Positions 1 through 11,008 of a DNA stretch of 64,000 bases are shown here, piece after piece. The DNA comes from Magnetospirillum sp. 64-120 (GTDB lineage: Bacteria; Pseudomonadota; Alphaproteobacteria; Rhodospirillales; Magnetospirillaceae). Made by a program: the position numbers and the translations under genes. The stretch spans positions 434,001-498,000 of the forward strand of contig MKVK01000011.1 in the NCBI GenBank assembly GCA_001898825.1, given 5' to 3'. Positions within the stretch are counted from its first letter, which is position 1. Each line of letters starts with the position of its first letter. Under the pieces are notes generated by a model, which worked only from the letters and a program-made list of their open reading frames with translations, did no database searches and had not been told where the DNA came from.

Positions 1-402
1 GCCGATCGGCACCTGGGCGCCGACGATGCCGTGACCGCCGTAAAAGCGCTTTTCACGGCTGAACATGTGCATCGAGCCGCCCTTGCCCTTGGAATAGCCG
101 CCGATGCGCCCGGTCAACTCGGCCATCACACCCTTGGCATCCATGCCGCAAGCCAGCATCTGACCATGGTCGCGATAGGACGTGATGACCGAATCGGTCT
201 CGCCCGCCGCCGACTGCATGCCGACGACCACCGCTTCCTGGCCGATGTAAAGGTGGCAGAAACCACCGATCAGGCCCATGCCGTACAACTGGCCGGCCTT
301 TTCCTCGAAACGACGGATCTGCAGCATGTCGCGATACCAGCCGATCAACTGATCGGGGCCGATCTCCGCCACCTTGGCTTTGCGCTTGGATGTGGTCGCC
401 AT
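1..402 (-). CDS. pdhA: Pyruvate dehydrogenase E1 component alpha subunit, N-terminal part
   Basis: Thiamine-diphosphate E1 alpha subunit of the pyruvate dehydrogenase complex, which decarboxylates pyruvate and acetylates the lipoyl domain of E2. The 134 visible codons show a Lys-rich start (MATTSKRKAK), the segment LQIRRFEEKAGQLYGMG, GFCHLYIGQEAVVVG, SYRDHGQMLACG and GGYSKGKGGSMHMFS, all typical of bacterial PdhA. The gene runs off the window edge, so the thiamine-diphosphate motif is not seen. The ATG at 402 follows a GGGAGG site six bases upstream. The nearby eno and ftsB match the usual alphaproteobacterial eno-ftsB-pdhA order, with a chemoreceptor inserted. Confidence 0.95.
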   Translation of the reverse strand, partial: MATTSKRKAKVAEIGPDQLIGWYRDMLQIRRFEEKAGQLYGMGLIGGFCHLYIGQEAVVVGMQSAAGETDSVITSYRDHGQMLACGMDAKGVMAELTGRIGGYSKGKGGSMHMFSREKRFYGGHGIVGAQVPIG

Positions 403-777
403 GGTTCCTCCCAGGGCCTGATGGTGTAAGTTCACGGAAAGATAGGTAAACCAGCCTCCCCTTTCTGACAAGCGTTTTCACCACAATAAATGCTTGTTTT
501 GCAATGCAATAATGATGATTAACTGATTTATAGTTATTTATCGAAACCTAACCAGAAGGGCGGGCAACGGGTGGTGCAGTGCAGCAACCCTTTCGCTTCA
601 TACGGTTAGCGCCTGACAGGAAAATCGGGAACGGCAAAACGTTTGAAAAAACCACCCGACAATCAAAATTGTGCCGACCTGGGCATTTTACAATGCACCC
701 ATACGGAGCAAACGCATGACAACAAACCAGAAAAGACTAACCTGAACACAGAACCCACCCGGCCAAGGGGGGATGTC
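403..777. other. Divergent intergenic region, AT-rich
   Basis: 375 bases separate pdhA from the chemoreceptor gene, and promoters for both must lie here. The stretch 480-560 is strongly AT-rich against a GC-rich background. An 11-bp palindrome, TTGCAATGCAA, sits at 499-509, about 95 bases upstream of the pdhA start, and could be an operator. No convincing small gene or RNA was found. Confidence 0.5.
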
Positions 778-2460
778 ATGCTGAAGAATCTCAAACTATT
801 ATATAAGCTCATCCTGATCGTTATGATCCTGAGCTCTGCCCTGGCGGCTGTGTCGCTGACCTCGATTTCATCGATGCAATCCCTGGGCTGGCAATTACAT
901 GCCGTCGCCGATGGCGGCTCCGCCGCCTTGCTGGCCGCCCGCATGAACACCAACGTTCAGGCCATGAATGCCATCCAGGCCATGGCGGCGGCCGATCCCA
1001 GCCCCGCCACCCTGGCCGACGCCGACGGCAAGCTGAAGGCCGAACTGGATCTATTCCAGCAGCGTATGGACAAGACCCGGAAACTCAGCAATGACGCACA
1101 GGCCCTGCAGTTGATCGACAGCATGGAGCAGCGCAAGGCCGCTTTTGAACAGGCGGCCCGTAAGGTGCTGATCCTGGCCAGCGACCAAACCAATTCCGAT
1201 GCCCTGCGCGCCCAGGCCCGCGCTGCCAGCGTCGAGGCCGCGTCCTTGCGCGAAATCGTCCGCACCTTCTTCCGTCAGCAAGAAGACATGCTGGCCGCTC
1301 GCACAGCAAGCGCCCACACCATGGTCGACAACCGCACCACCCTGACCATAGCCACTGCCCTGATCGCCCTGGGCATCGGCATCGCCGTCAGCGCCGCCGT
1401 TGCTCGCAGCGGTATTGCCAAGCCGCTGCAAGCCAGCGTCGCCGATGTCCACGCCCTAGCGCAAAACCAATTGGATATCGCCATCACCGGCGCCGAGCGC
1501 CGTGATGAATTGGGAGACGTGGCCAAGGCACTGATCACCTTGCGCGACCAGCTCCGCCATAACCGCGATGTGGAACAGGCGGCATTGCAGGCACAGGAGG
1601 CCAAACTGGCCCGCGCCGAACGCCTGCACCAGTTGGCCATAAGCTTCGAGCAAAACAGCAAGGACAGCCTGGAGCGGGTCAGCGCCGCTTCGAGCACGTT
1701 AGAGGAAACCTCGAGCGGATTGCAGGCGGATGCCGACCTGACCAGCAGCCGGGCCACCAGCGGCAGTTCAGCCGCCACCCAAGCCGCCAGCAACGTCGAA
1801 ACCGTGGCGGCGGCGGCAGAGGAACTGGCGGCCTCGATCAACGAGATTTCGCGCCAGATCACCTTGTCCGCCGATGCCTCCACCCACGCGGTGGAAGCCG
1901 CCGACAGCGCCACCGCGTCGGTCCATGCCCTGGATCAATCGGCATCGCAGATTTCGGCCATCGTCGAGATGATCCGCTCCATCGCCAGCCAGACCAACCT
2001 GCTGGCGCTGAACGCCACCATTGAGGCAGCACGGGCCGGCGAGGCCGGAAAAGGTTTTGCCGTCGTCGCCAATGAAGTGAAATCTCTGGCGACCCAGACC
2101 GGACGCGCCACCCAGGACATCACCACCCAGATCACCACGGTACAGACCCAAACCCGCGATGTGGTGAATGCCCTTGATCAGGTCATCACCGCCATCCGCC
2201 GGATGGAAAGCGTAGCCAGCGGCATTTCCGCCGCCATGGAGGAACAAAATGCCGCCACCCAGGAAATCGCCCGCAACGTCGAGCAGGCGGCCCTAGGAAC
2301 CAACGCCGTATCTGAAATCATGGAAAGCATCCAGCAAGCCGCCAGTCACAGCGGCAGCGGCGCCGGTCAGGTCCGGCAAGCCGCCAGCCATCTGACACAA
2401 ACATCGGCGGCGCTGAAGCAGGCCATCGAAGCCTTCCTGCGCGCCATCGCGGCAGAGTGA
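778..2460 (+). CDS. Methyl-accepting chemotaxis protein, membrane-bound
   Basis: Transmembrane chemoreceptor signalling to CheA/CheW. It has an N-terminal membrane helix (about residues 8-30), a helical periplasmic domain of about 150 residues, a second membrane helix (about 187-211), a HAMP segment, and the cytoplasmic signalling domain. The conserved hairpin tip, containing [19 protein letters not shown], lies at about 402-438. I chose the ATG at 778 because AAGGGGGG precedes it and the protein then begins with its membrane helix. An in-frame upstream start at 643 would add a 45-residue hydrophilic tail with no signal character. The ligand is unknown. Its stop abuts the stop of ftsB on the other strand. 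Confidence 0.92.
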   Translation: MLKNLKLLYKLILIVMILSSALAAVSLTSISSMQSLGWQLHAVADGGSAALLAARMNTNVQAMNAIQAMAAADPSPATLADADGKLKAELDLFQQRMDKTRKLSNDAQALQLIDSMEQRKAAFEQAARKVLILASDQTNSDALRAQARAASVEAASLREIVRTFFRQQEDMLAARTASAHTMVDNRTTLTIATALIALGIGIAVSAAVARSGIAKPLQASVADVHALAQNQLDIAITGAERRDELGDVAKALITLRDQLRHNRDVEQAALQAQEAKLARAERLHQLAISFEQNSKDSLERVSAASSTLEETSSGLQADADLTSSRATSGSSAATQAASNVETVAAAAEELAASINEISRQITLSADASTHAVEAADSATASVHALDQSASQISAIVEMIRSIASQTNLLALNATIEAARAGEAGKGFAVVANEVKSLATQTGRATQDITTQITTVQTQTRDVVNALDQVITAIRRMESVASGISAAMEEQNAATQEIARNVEQAALGTNAVSEIMESIQQAASHSGSGAGQVRQAASHLTQTSAALKQAIEAFLRAIAAE

Positions 2461-2766
2461 TTACTTTTGGAAGATCACCATCTCGTCGGCGCGGCCCATG
2501 TTCAGCATGGCGCGTGCGCGTTCTTCCAGCATGTCGGGATCCAGGTGATCGGGCCGCAGCAGCAGGACGCGGTGCTCCAGGGACTGGCGCTCGGTGGTGA
2601 CGGTAGCCAATTGCATCTCGGCGGCCAGGATTTCCTTGTCCAGACGCAGCCAGGCCAAGACGCCGCGCTCGCCTTCCACCGTGTGGTAGGCGAAATAAGC
2701 CAAGGCTGCGACCCCGAACAGGGGCCCCATGACATGGCGCAGACGTCTTTTGAGTTCCGTTAACAT
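2461..2766 (-). CDS. ftsB: Septum formation initiator FtsB/DivIC family protein
   Basis: Small bitopic divisome protein (101 aa). It has a short cytoplasmic N-terminus, one membrane helix at about residues 12-30 (MGPLFGVAALAYFAYHTV), then a periplasmic coiled coil with the family's C-terminal DMLEERARAMLNM segment. FtsB joins FtsL and FtsQ to activate septal wall synthesis. It lies downstream of eno, as is usual in alphaproteobacteria, but a terminator and about 300 bases separate the two here, so it probably has its own promoter. An SOS-like box lies about 120 bases upstream. Confidence 0.88.
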   Translation of the reverse strand: MLTELKRRLRHVMGPLFGVAALAYFAYHTVEGERGVLAWLRLDKEILAAEMQLATVTTERQSLEHRVLLLRPDHLDPDMLEERARAMLNMGRADEMVIFQK

Positions 2767-3021
2767 GAAATGGATGGAATCACAGGAAGATTCGCGACGT
2801 CAACAGGATGTGAATGGTTTGATTCATTTTCTTGAATCAATCGTCACTTCTGTGGCGAAAAAGACTCAGTTTTCCATCCGTCCGCAAGAACGGCACAAGA
2901 ACCTAACACGACCTAGTTAACTGGACGTTAGTATGATGAGTTTTCATAAAATCCAAAGCAAAATCCCGTCGCAGCATTTGATTCCCATTTGTTCCGATAA
3001 ATAACAGGACTTGGAATCGAA
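2767..3021. other. Intergenic region upstream of ftsB
   Basis: With the eno terminator, this makes a gene-free stretch of about 309 bases. It is AT-rich and holds the inverted repeat TTGATTC-N8-GAATCAA at 2819-2840 and an exact GAAC-N7-GAAC element at 2888-2902. It probably carries the ftsB promoter. No credible small open reading frame was seen. Confidence 0.5.
2888..2902 (-). promoter_or_regulatory. Candidate LexA (SOS) box upstream of ftsB
   Basis: GAAC-GGCACAA-GAAC matches the alphaproteobacterial LexA operator GAAC-N7-GAAC exactly. It lies in the ftsB upstream region. The same eight fixed bases occur in front of lexA in this window. A chance match in a given 300-base region is unlikely but possible, and no clear promoter overlaps it. 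Confidence 0.4.
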
Positions 3022-3047
3022 AACGGCCGGAGCTTCCCCCGGCCGTT
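3022..3047 (-). terminator. Rho-independent terminator of eno
   Basis: Nine-base-pair stem AACGGCCGG/CCGGCCGTT with an eight-base loop. On the minus strand it is followed by TTTTCG. It lies 29 bases past the eno stop. Confidence 0.8.
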
Positions 3048-3075
3048 CGTCATAGCTCCAGAAAGGCTCTGGCGC

Positions 3076-5228
<2,153 letters not shown>

Positions 5229-5233
5229 GATGA

Positions 5234-6934
<1,701 letters not shown>

Positions 6935-6962
6935 TCAAAAAAATCCGCGGCTTGGCCCAGGC

Positions 6963-7298
6963 TTAGCGGGCCAGCGGCGCGGCAGGCTCGGCCGGAGCGG
7001 CCGGGGTGTCGGCCGGAGCGCTGATGGGAGCGGTCGCCTTGACCTTGTCAAAGGGCGAACCGCCACCGGTGCGGTTGTTGGCGATGATGGCCAGGATCAG
7101 GCTGGTGGCGAAGAAGCTGGCCGCCAGGATGCCCGTGGTCTTGGTCAGCAGATTGCCGGCCGCCCGGCCGCTCATCAGGCCGCCGCCACCGCCGCCGATG
7201 CCCAACGCGCCGCCTTCGGAGCGCTGCAGCAAGATGACGCCCACCAGCGCCACGGCCAGCAGAAGATGAATGACGAGGATGATCGGAAAGACGTCCAT
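6963..7298 (-). CDS. secG: Preprotein translocase subunit SecG
   Basis: Accessory subunit of the SecYEG protein-export channel in the inner membrane. It is about 111 aa with two membrane helices (about residues 4-22 and 57-75) around the glycine-rich loop (SEGGALGIGGGGGGLMSG), then a Pro/Ala-rich tail ending PAAPAEPAAPLAR. I use the ATG at 7298; a GTG at 7304 is possible, and neither has a strong ribosome site. It lies between tpiA and pyrG, the usual alphaproteobacterial position. Confidence 0.93.
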   Translation of the reverse strand: MDVFPIILVIHLLLAVALVGVILLQRSEGGALGIGGGGGGLMSGRAAGNLLTKTTGILAASFFATSLILAIIANNRTGGGSPFDKVKATAPISAPADTPAAPAEPAAPLAR

Positions 7299-7315
7299 GT
7301 GCACACCAGAAAGGC

Positions 7316-7371
7316 CAAAACAAAAACGGGTCGCCCAGGGCGGCCGCCGATATGGCAGGCGGCCCTGGGCG
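7316..7371 (-). terminator. Terminator between tpiA and secG
   Basis: Ten-base-pair stem CGCCCAGGGC (7332-7341) with GCCCTGGGCG (7362-7371), extended inside by a CGCC/GGCG pairing. On the minus strand it is followed by TTTTTGTTTT. It would end tpiA transcription, so secG probably has a separate promoter very close by or relies on read-through. Confidence 0.75.
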
Positions 7372-7457
7372 CCGAAAACGTTGATGGCGTTTTTAGCCCT
7401 CCGCGCTCGGGATGGCTAGTATAAAAGTGACATCTTCATACCAGATGTCGGCGAAGG

Positions 7458-8216
7458 TCAGCCTGCCGCTTGAGCAATGGCCCAGAAATCGTCCACCTTC
7501 AGCGACGCGCCGCCAATCAGACCACCATCAACGTCGGGCAAAGCGATCAGCTGGGCGGCGTTGTCTGGCTTCATGGATCCGCCGTACAGAATGCGCATCT
7601 TGCCGGCCTCGTCAGCACCGATCAGCTTGATCAGTTCGGCGCGGATGGCGGCGTGCACTTCCTGGGCTTGATCCGGGGTGGCGACACGGCCGGTGCCAAT
7701 GGCCCAAACCGGTTCGTAGGCGATCACCGTGTTTTCAGCATTGGCGCCGGCGGGCAACGAGCCGCGCAACTGACTGGTGTTGACCTCGATGGTCTGGCCG
7801 GCGTCGCGCTGGGCCAGGGTTTCACCGATACAGACGATGGCCACCAGACCCGCGGCCAGGGCGGCTTCGGCCTTGGCCTTGACCTGGGAATCGGTCTCGG
7901 CGTGGTCGGTGCGGCGTTCGGAATGCCCCAGGATGACGTAGGAACATCCCACGTCCTTCAGCAAGCTGGCCGAGGTGTCCCCGGTATGGGCGCCCGAGAC
8001 CTTGGCGTGGCAATCCTGACCGCCCACGGCGACGGGGGAACCGGCGACGGCAGTAGCGGCGACACCCAGCAGCGGGAACGGCGGGCAGATCAGCAACTGA
8101 CAACCCAAAGCCGGCGCCGCCTTGGCCTTGGCGGCGATGCCTTGGGCCAAAGCGGTGGCGTCGGCCACCAGGCCGTTCATCTTCCAGTTACCGGCGATCA
8201 GCGGAATGCGGCTCAT
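7458..8216 (-). CDS. tpiA: Triose-phosphate isomerase
   Basis: Interconverts dihydroxyacetone phosphate and glyceraldehyde 3-phosphate. It is 252 aa and full length. It has the active-site lysine in AGNWKMNG, the catalytic histidine in YVILGHSERR, the catalytic glutamate in AYEPVWAIGTG and the phosphate-binding ILYGGSMKPDN and GGLIGGASL. The ATG at 8216 follows GGGGAGG. A longer frame to 8300 lacks family support. Confidence 0.98.
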   Translation of the reverse strand: MSRIPLIAGNWKMNGLVADATALAQGIAAKAKAAPALGCQLLICPPFPLLGVAATAVAGSPVAVGGQDCHAKVSGAHTGDTSASLLKDVGCSYVILGHSERRTDHAETDSQVKAKAEAALAAGLVAIVCIGETLAQRDAGQTIEVNTSQLRGSLPAGANAENTVIAYEPVWAIGTGRVATPDQAQEVHAAIRAELIKLIGADEAGKMRILYGGSMKPDNAAQLIALPDVDGGLIGGASLKVDDFWAIAQAAG

Positions 8217-8255
8217 GGTGCTGTCCTCCCCTTGATGGAATGTCGTGTTGGCGGG

Positions 8256-8285
8256 CGTATAGCACCAACCGGTGCCAAGGTCCAA
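8256..8285 (-). promoter_or_regulatory. Candidate sigma-70-type promoter of tpiA
   Basis: On the minus strand TTGGAC is followed after 18 bases by TATACG, about 40 bases before the tpiA start codon. The match is partial and no start site is known. Confidence 0.35.
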
Positions 8286-8302
8286 AAGAATGGATGACAA
8301 AA

Positions 8303-8334
8303 GAATGGGCGGGCCGTTGCCGACCCGCCCATTC
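8303..8334 (-). terminator. Terminator of the sulfur operon
   Basis: Eleven-base-pair stem GAATGGGCGGG/CCCGCCCATTC with a ten-base loop, followed on the minus strand by TTTTG. It lies about 17 bases past the stop of the DUF1641 gene and separates that operon from tpiA. Confidence 0.75.
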
Positions 8335-8351
8335 CTCGGCGAAGCGGATGC

Positions 8352-8897
8352 TTAACCGTGGCCGGTCGGTGCTCCCTTGCCGATGACCACGGCGCGGCGA
8401 CGCAGCGCGCACGAGAAGGACAACATGAAACGCAGGGATTCCTGGGTTTCCGGCTTCGACAGCATTTTCACCGTGCCGATCAGACCGGGCGAGGACGCCG
8501 GAATGGAACATTCGGCGATGGCGTCCTCCATGGCACCCTTGGCTTCATGGGCCAAGGTGGCCAGATCTTCGGTGCCCAGATTGTTGGCCATGTGCTCGAT
8601 GAACGAGAACGCACGGTCGATCATGGAATCGCACGCCGCGCGGCGTGCCCCATGGATCAGTTGTATCATGTCCATGACGGTTTCCAGGGCGCCGTTGCGT
8701 TGCATGGCGCCGATGCCATCCAAAAGCGTGGCGATCCCGGCGCGGACATCGGGATCGTTGAGCTTGTCCAGCACTTCCAGGCCGTTGCCGGCGGTGACCG
8801 CCAGACGTTCGACCATCGAATCGCACAAAGCGTTGCGCGCCCCTTGGACCAGCTGCGCCAGTTCGTCGATGGCGGGCGGGGTGACGTCGTCGGGCAT
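8352..8897 (-). CDS. DUF1641 domain-containing protein
   Basis: 181 aa, soluble, mostly helical. It has two similar halves around LVQGARNALCDSMVERL and LIHGARRAACDSMIDRA, which looks like an internal duplication with a conserved GAR-x3-CDSM motif. I recognise this as DUF1641, which often follows SQR-like flavoproteins in operons; its function is unknown. It is the last gene of the dsrE-tusA-flavoprotein operon, 11 bases after the flavoprotein, and a terminator follows. The paired CDSM cysteines could take part in thiol or persulfide chemistry, but that is inference. Confidence 0.75.
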   Translation of the reverse strand: MPDDVTPPAIDELAQLVQGARNALCDSMVERLAVTAGNGLEVLDKLNDPDVRAGIATLLDGIGAMQRNGALETVMDMIQLIHGARRAACDSMIDRAFSFIEHMANNLGTEDLATLAHEAKGAMEDAIAECSIPASSPGLIGTVKMLSKPETQESLRFMLSFSCALRRRAVVIGKGAPTGHG

Positions 8898-8908
8898 TCT
8901 CCCCTCCC

Positions 8909-10048
8909 CTACAGCAGACCGCGGGCCGACAGCCAGTACAGCCGGTTATAAGCCAGCTTGAACCAGTGCAGCATCTGCGACGGCGGCGCCACGGTGGGGG
9001 GCGTCTGGTAGTTGAACCAGACATAGGTGCCGGTCGAGAAACCGGTCTCGATGAAGCAGAACGCCTTGCCGTCGTATTCGCGGGCCCAGCGCCCCTCTTG
9101 GACCAACGAAGCCAGGTTGTCGATCAGCACGTCGGCTTCGAAATGAGCGGTGGAACCGGCCTTGGAAATGGGAATGTTGGTGGTGTCGCCGACGACGAAA
9201 ATGTCGTCCGAGCCTTCCCGGTGCAAGGTCTTGGTGTTGGTCGGCACCCAACCGCCCTTGCCCAGGCCGGATTCGGAAATCACCGCCGCACCTTCATGCG
9301 GGGGGATGGTCACCAGCAGATCGAAAGGCATGACGCTGCCTTCCATCGAGGTGATGGTCTTGCCGATCGGATCGACGCTTTCGGTGTTGAAGAAGATTTC
9401 CGACTTGATGCCCAGCTTCTCGAACACCGGGCCGGCCCAATGGGCCACCGGTTCCAGCGAATGCAGACGGCCGATGGGATAGGTGTAGGTGATCTCGCAC
9501 TTGTCGCGAATGCCCTTGCCTTCCAGGAATTCATGCAACATCAGGGTGAATTCCACCGGCGCCACCGGGCATTTGTGGGGCGCGTTGATGTTGACGACGA
9601 TCTTGCCGCCCTGGAAGTTGTTGAGGGCGTCACGCAGTTTGCGCGCCCCTTCCAGGTCATAGAACCAGTGCGCCGCTTCCTGCATGCCGGGAATGGATTG
9701 CGGCATGATGCGCGACCCGGTGGCCAACACCAGGTAATCGTATTTGAAGGTACGGCCCGATTCGGTGGACACTTGCTTCTTTTCAACGTCCACGTTCTTG
9801 GCCGGATCGACGTAATAGTGAATACGACGATCCAGGACACGCGACTGTTCACGGAACAGTTCATGCTCGCGCATGCGGCCAAACGGCACGTACAGCAGGC
9901 CGGGCTGGTACATGTGGGTGTCGCTGGCCCCCAACATGGTGATGCTAACCGCACCCGAGCGCAATTGGGCGCCCAACTGACGGCACAAGCCGTTGGCGAC
10001 AATGGTGCCGGCCAAGCCGCCACCGACGATCAAAATCGTCTTTGACAT
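8909..10048 (-). CDS. FAD-dependent oxidoreductase, sulfide:quinone oxidoreductase family
   Basis: 379-aa flavoprotein. The N-terminal dinucleotide fold (ILIVGGGLAGTIVA) is followed by the second FAD segment YDYLVLATGSR and the C-terminal IFVVGDTTN. Cys160 in HKCPVAPVEF matches the conserved SQR cysteine, and Cys331 in KAFCFIETG may be its partner. SQR enzymes oxidise sulfide at the membrane surface and pass electrons to quinone; the C-terminal amphipathic segment LHWFKLAYNRLYWL could anchor it. The ATG at 10048 follows a GGGAGGGAAACC site. DsrE and TusA genes upstream suggest a role in sulfane-sulfur handling. The exact SQR type and substrate are not proven. Confidence 0.82.
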   Translation of the reverse strand: MSKTILIVGGGLAGTIVANGLCRQLGAQLRSGAVSITMLGASDTHMYQPGLLYVPFGRMREHELFREQSRVLDRRIHYYVDPAKNVDVEKKQVSTESGRTFKYDYLVLATGSRIMPQSIPGMQEAAHWFYDLEGARKLRDALNNFQGGKIVVNINAPHKCPVAPVEFTLMLHEFLEGKGIRDKCEITYTYPIGRLHSLEPVAHWAGPVFEKLGIKSEIFFNTESVDPIGKTITSMEGSVMPFDLLVTIPPHEGAAVISESGLGKGGWVPTNTKTLHREGSDDIFVVGDTTNIPISKAGSTAHFEADVLIDNLASLVQEGRWAREYDGKAFCFIETGFSTGTYVWFNYQTPPTVAPPSQMLHWFKLAYNRLYWLSARGLL

Positions 10049-10110
10049 GGGGTTTCCCTCCCTGGGAGTGTTGGTTGCCAGGCCGTCTTTATCGCGGCCT
10101 TGATGCAAAA

Positions 10111-10133
10111 GGCGCCCGCTTCTGACGGGCGCC
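10111..10133 (-). terminator. Hairpin between tusA and the SQR-like gene
   Basis: Eight-base-pair perfect stem GGCGCCCG/CGGGCGCC with a seven-base loop, followed on the minus strand by TTTTGC. It lies inside the operon and may act as a partial terminator or RNA-processing site that lowers flavoprotein expression relative to dsrE-tusA. Confidence 0.6.
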
Positions 10134-10141
10134 CCATTGGT

Positions 10142-10372
10142 TTACTTGGCTTTCTTGACGACGACGCTCCAATATCCGTCCAACTCGGTCGAGCCGACGA
10201 ATTGGTGCCCCACCTTGGCCACCCAAGCCGGGATATCGTTGACCGAGCCCTTGTCCGAGGACAGCACTTCGACTTCGTCGCCCACCGAAGCCAGCTTCAG
10301 CGCGGCGATAAGCTCCATCAACGGACCCGGACAAAAGGCACCACGGGCGTCAACGGTCTGACGTTCAGCCAT
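10142..10372 (-). CDS. TusA family sulfurtransferase
   Basis: 76-aa sulfur carrier. It has the family CPGPLMEL motif, with Cys14 expected to carry a persulfide. TusA-like proteins relay sulfur between donor enzymes and acceptors such as DsrE-type proteins. The ATG at 10372 has GGAG eight bases upstream; a GTG two codons earlier is also open. The gene lies between dsrE and the SQR-like gene. It could serve tRNA thiolation, but the neighbours favour sulfur oxidation or detoxification. Confidence 0.87.
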   Translation of the reverse strand: MAERQTVDARGAFCPGPLMELIAALKLASVGDEVEVLSSDKGSVNDIPAWVAKVGHQFVGSTELDGYWSVVVKKAK

Positions 10373-10384
10373 TTCCACATCTCC

Positions 10385-10786
10385 TTACAGAGTGATCAAT
10401 TCGCCTTCCTCGGCGTCGGCGAGAAACTTCGCCAGTCCGGCCGGGCCGTCGAACAACCCTTCCACCAGATCCTTTTCGGCATCCCAGTGGTTCAGGTCGA
10501 GGACCAGCGAACAGGCCCACATCTGCATTTCGCCCAGCATCTTGCCTTGCTCGAACAGATCGATCGCGTCGGGCACGTTCTTGGTGACGAATTGTTCGTG
10601 GAAATAGCCGCCGTGATAGCGCTGCTCAGCGGTCAAGCCACGGCGAAAGGCCAGAATGGCGTTCATGGTGACGAACACCTGAACGGGCCGGTCGGAAACC
10701 GCGGCGACGGAAGCGATCATCGCGGCAAGCTGGATTTTTTCATGCTCGCCCGAGGCAAGCATGATGAACAATGGCTTGGAAGCCAT
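10385..10786 (-). CDS. DsrE/DsrF-like family protein
   Basis: 133 aa, single DsrE-like domain with the fold's opening strand and phosphate-loop-like turn (KPLFIMLASGEHEK) and one cysteine, Cys92, in MQMWACSLVLDL, placed where DsrE-type sulfur carriers have their active cysteine. First gene of the sulfur operon, 12 bases before tusA. The start ATG follows GGGAGGG. It probably accepts sulfur from, or passes it to, TusA. Some close homologues are annotated as peroxiredoxin-family proteins of unknown role. Confidence 0.8.
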   Translation of the reverse strand: MASKPLFIMLASGEHEKIQLAAMIASVAAVSDRPVQVFVTMNAILAFRRGLTAEQRYHGGYFHEQFVTKNVPDAIDLFEQGKMLGEMQMWACSLVLDLNHWDAEKDLVEGLFDGPAGLAKFLADAEEGELITL

Positions 10787-11008
10787 GATTTGGTCCCTCC
10801 CTGTCGAGGTATTTTATTATTTCAGAAGGCGCTTACCTTCATTGTTTCTCATATAAAGCCAACACCCGGCCTGTGGGCAAGTGTTTTCGTAGCCCCCCTT
10901 TGTCCGTGGGACGATTAGGCAGTTGCGGCCCCCGCCCCCCCCTCTTATGATGCCGACCACTTTGCCCGGCGGCACCATGCCCGGGCGCTCACCATTTTGC
11001 CGGATGCC

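Noticed and set aside
466-471. TTGTCA as a -35 element of pdhA on the minus strand
   Set aside because: No acceptable -10 is found at 16-18 bases; the nearest TATCTT is 21 bases away.
643-777. N-terminal extension of the first chemoreceptor
   Set aside because: The 45 extra residues are hydrophilic and precede a normal membrane start with a good ribosome site at 778.
2819-2840. Possible FNR/Anr box with TTGAT and ATCAA halves
   Set aside because: The half-sites are 12 bases apart instead of four, so the spacing is wrong for FNR; it may still be a plain hairpin.
10825-10840. GAAGG-N6-CCTTC as an operator for the sulfur operon
   Set aside because: A five-base dyad is too short to stand out from chance, and no regulator gene lies nearby to support it.
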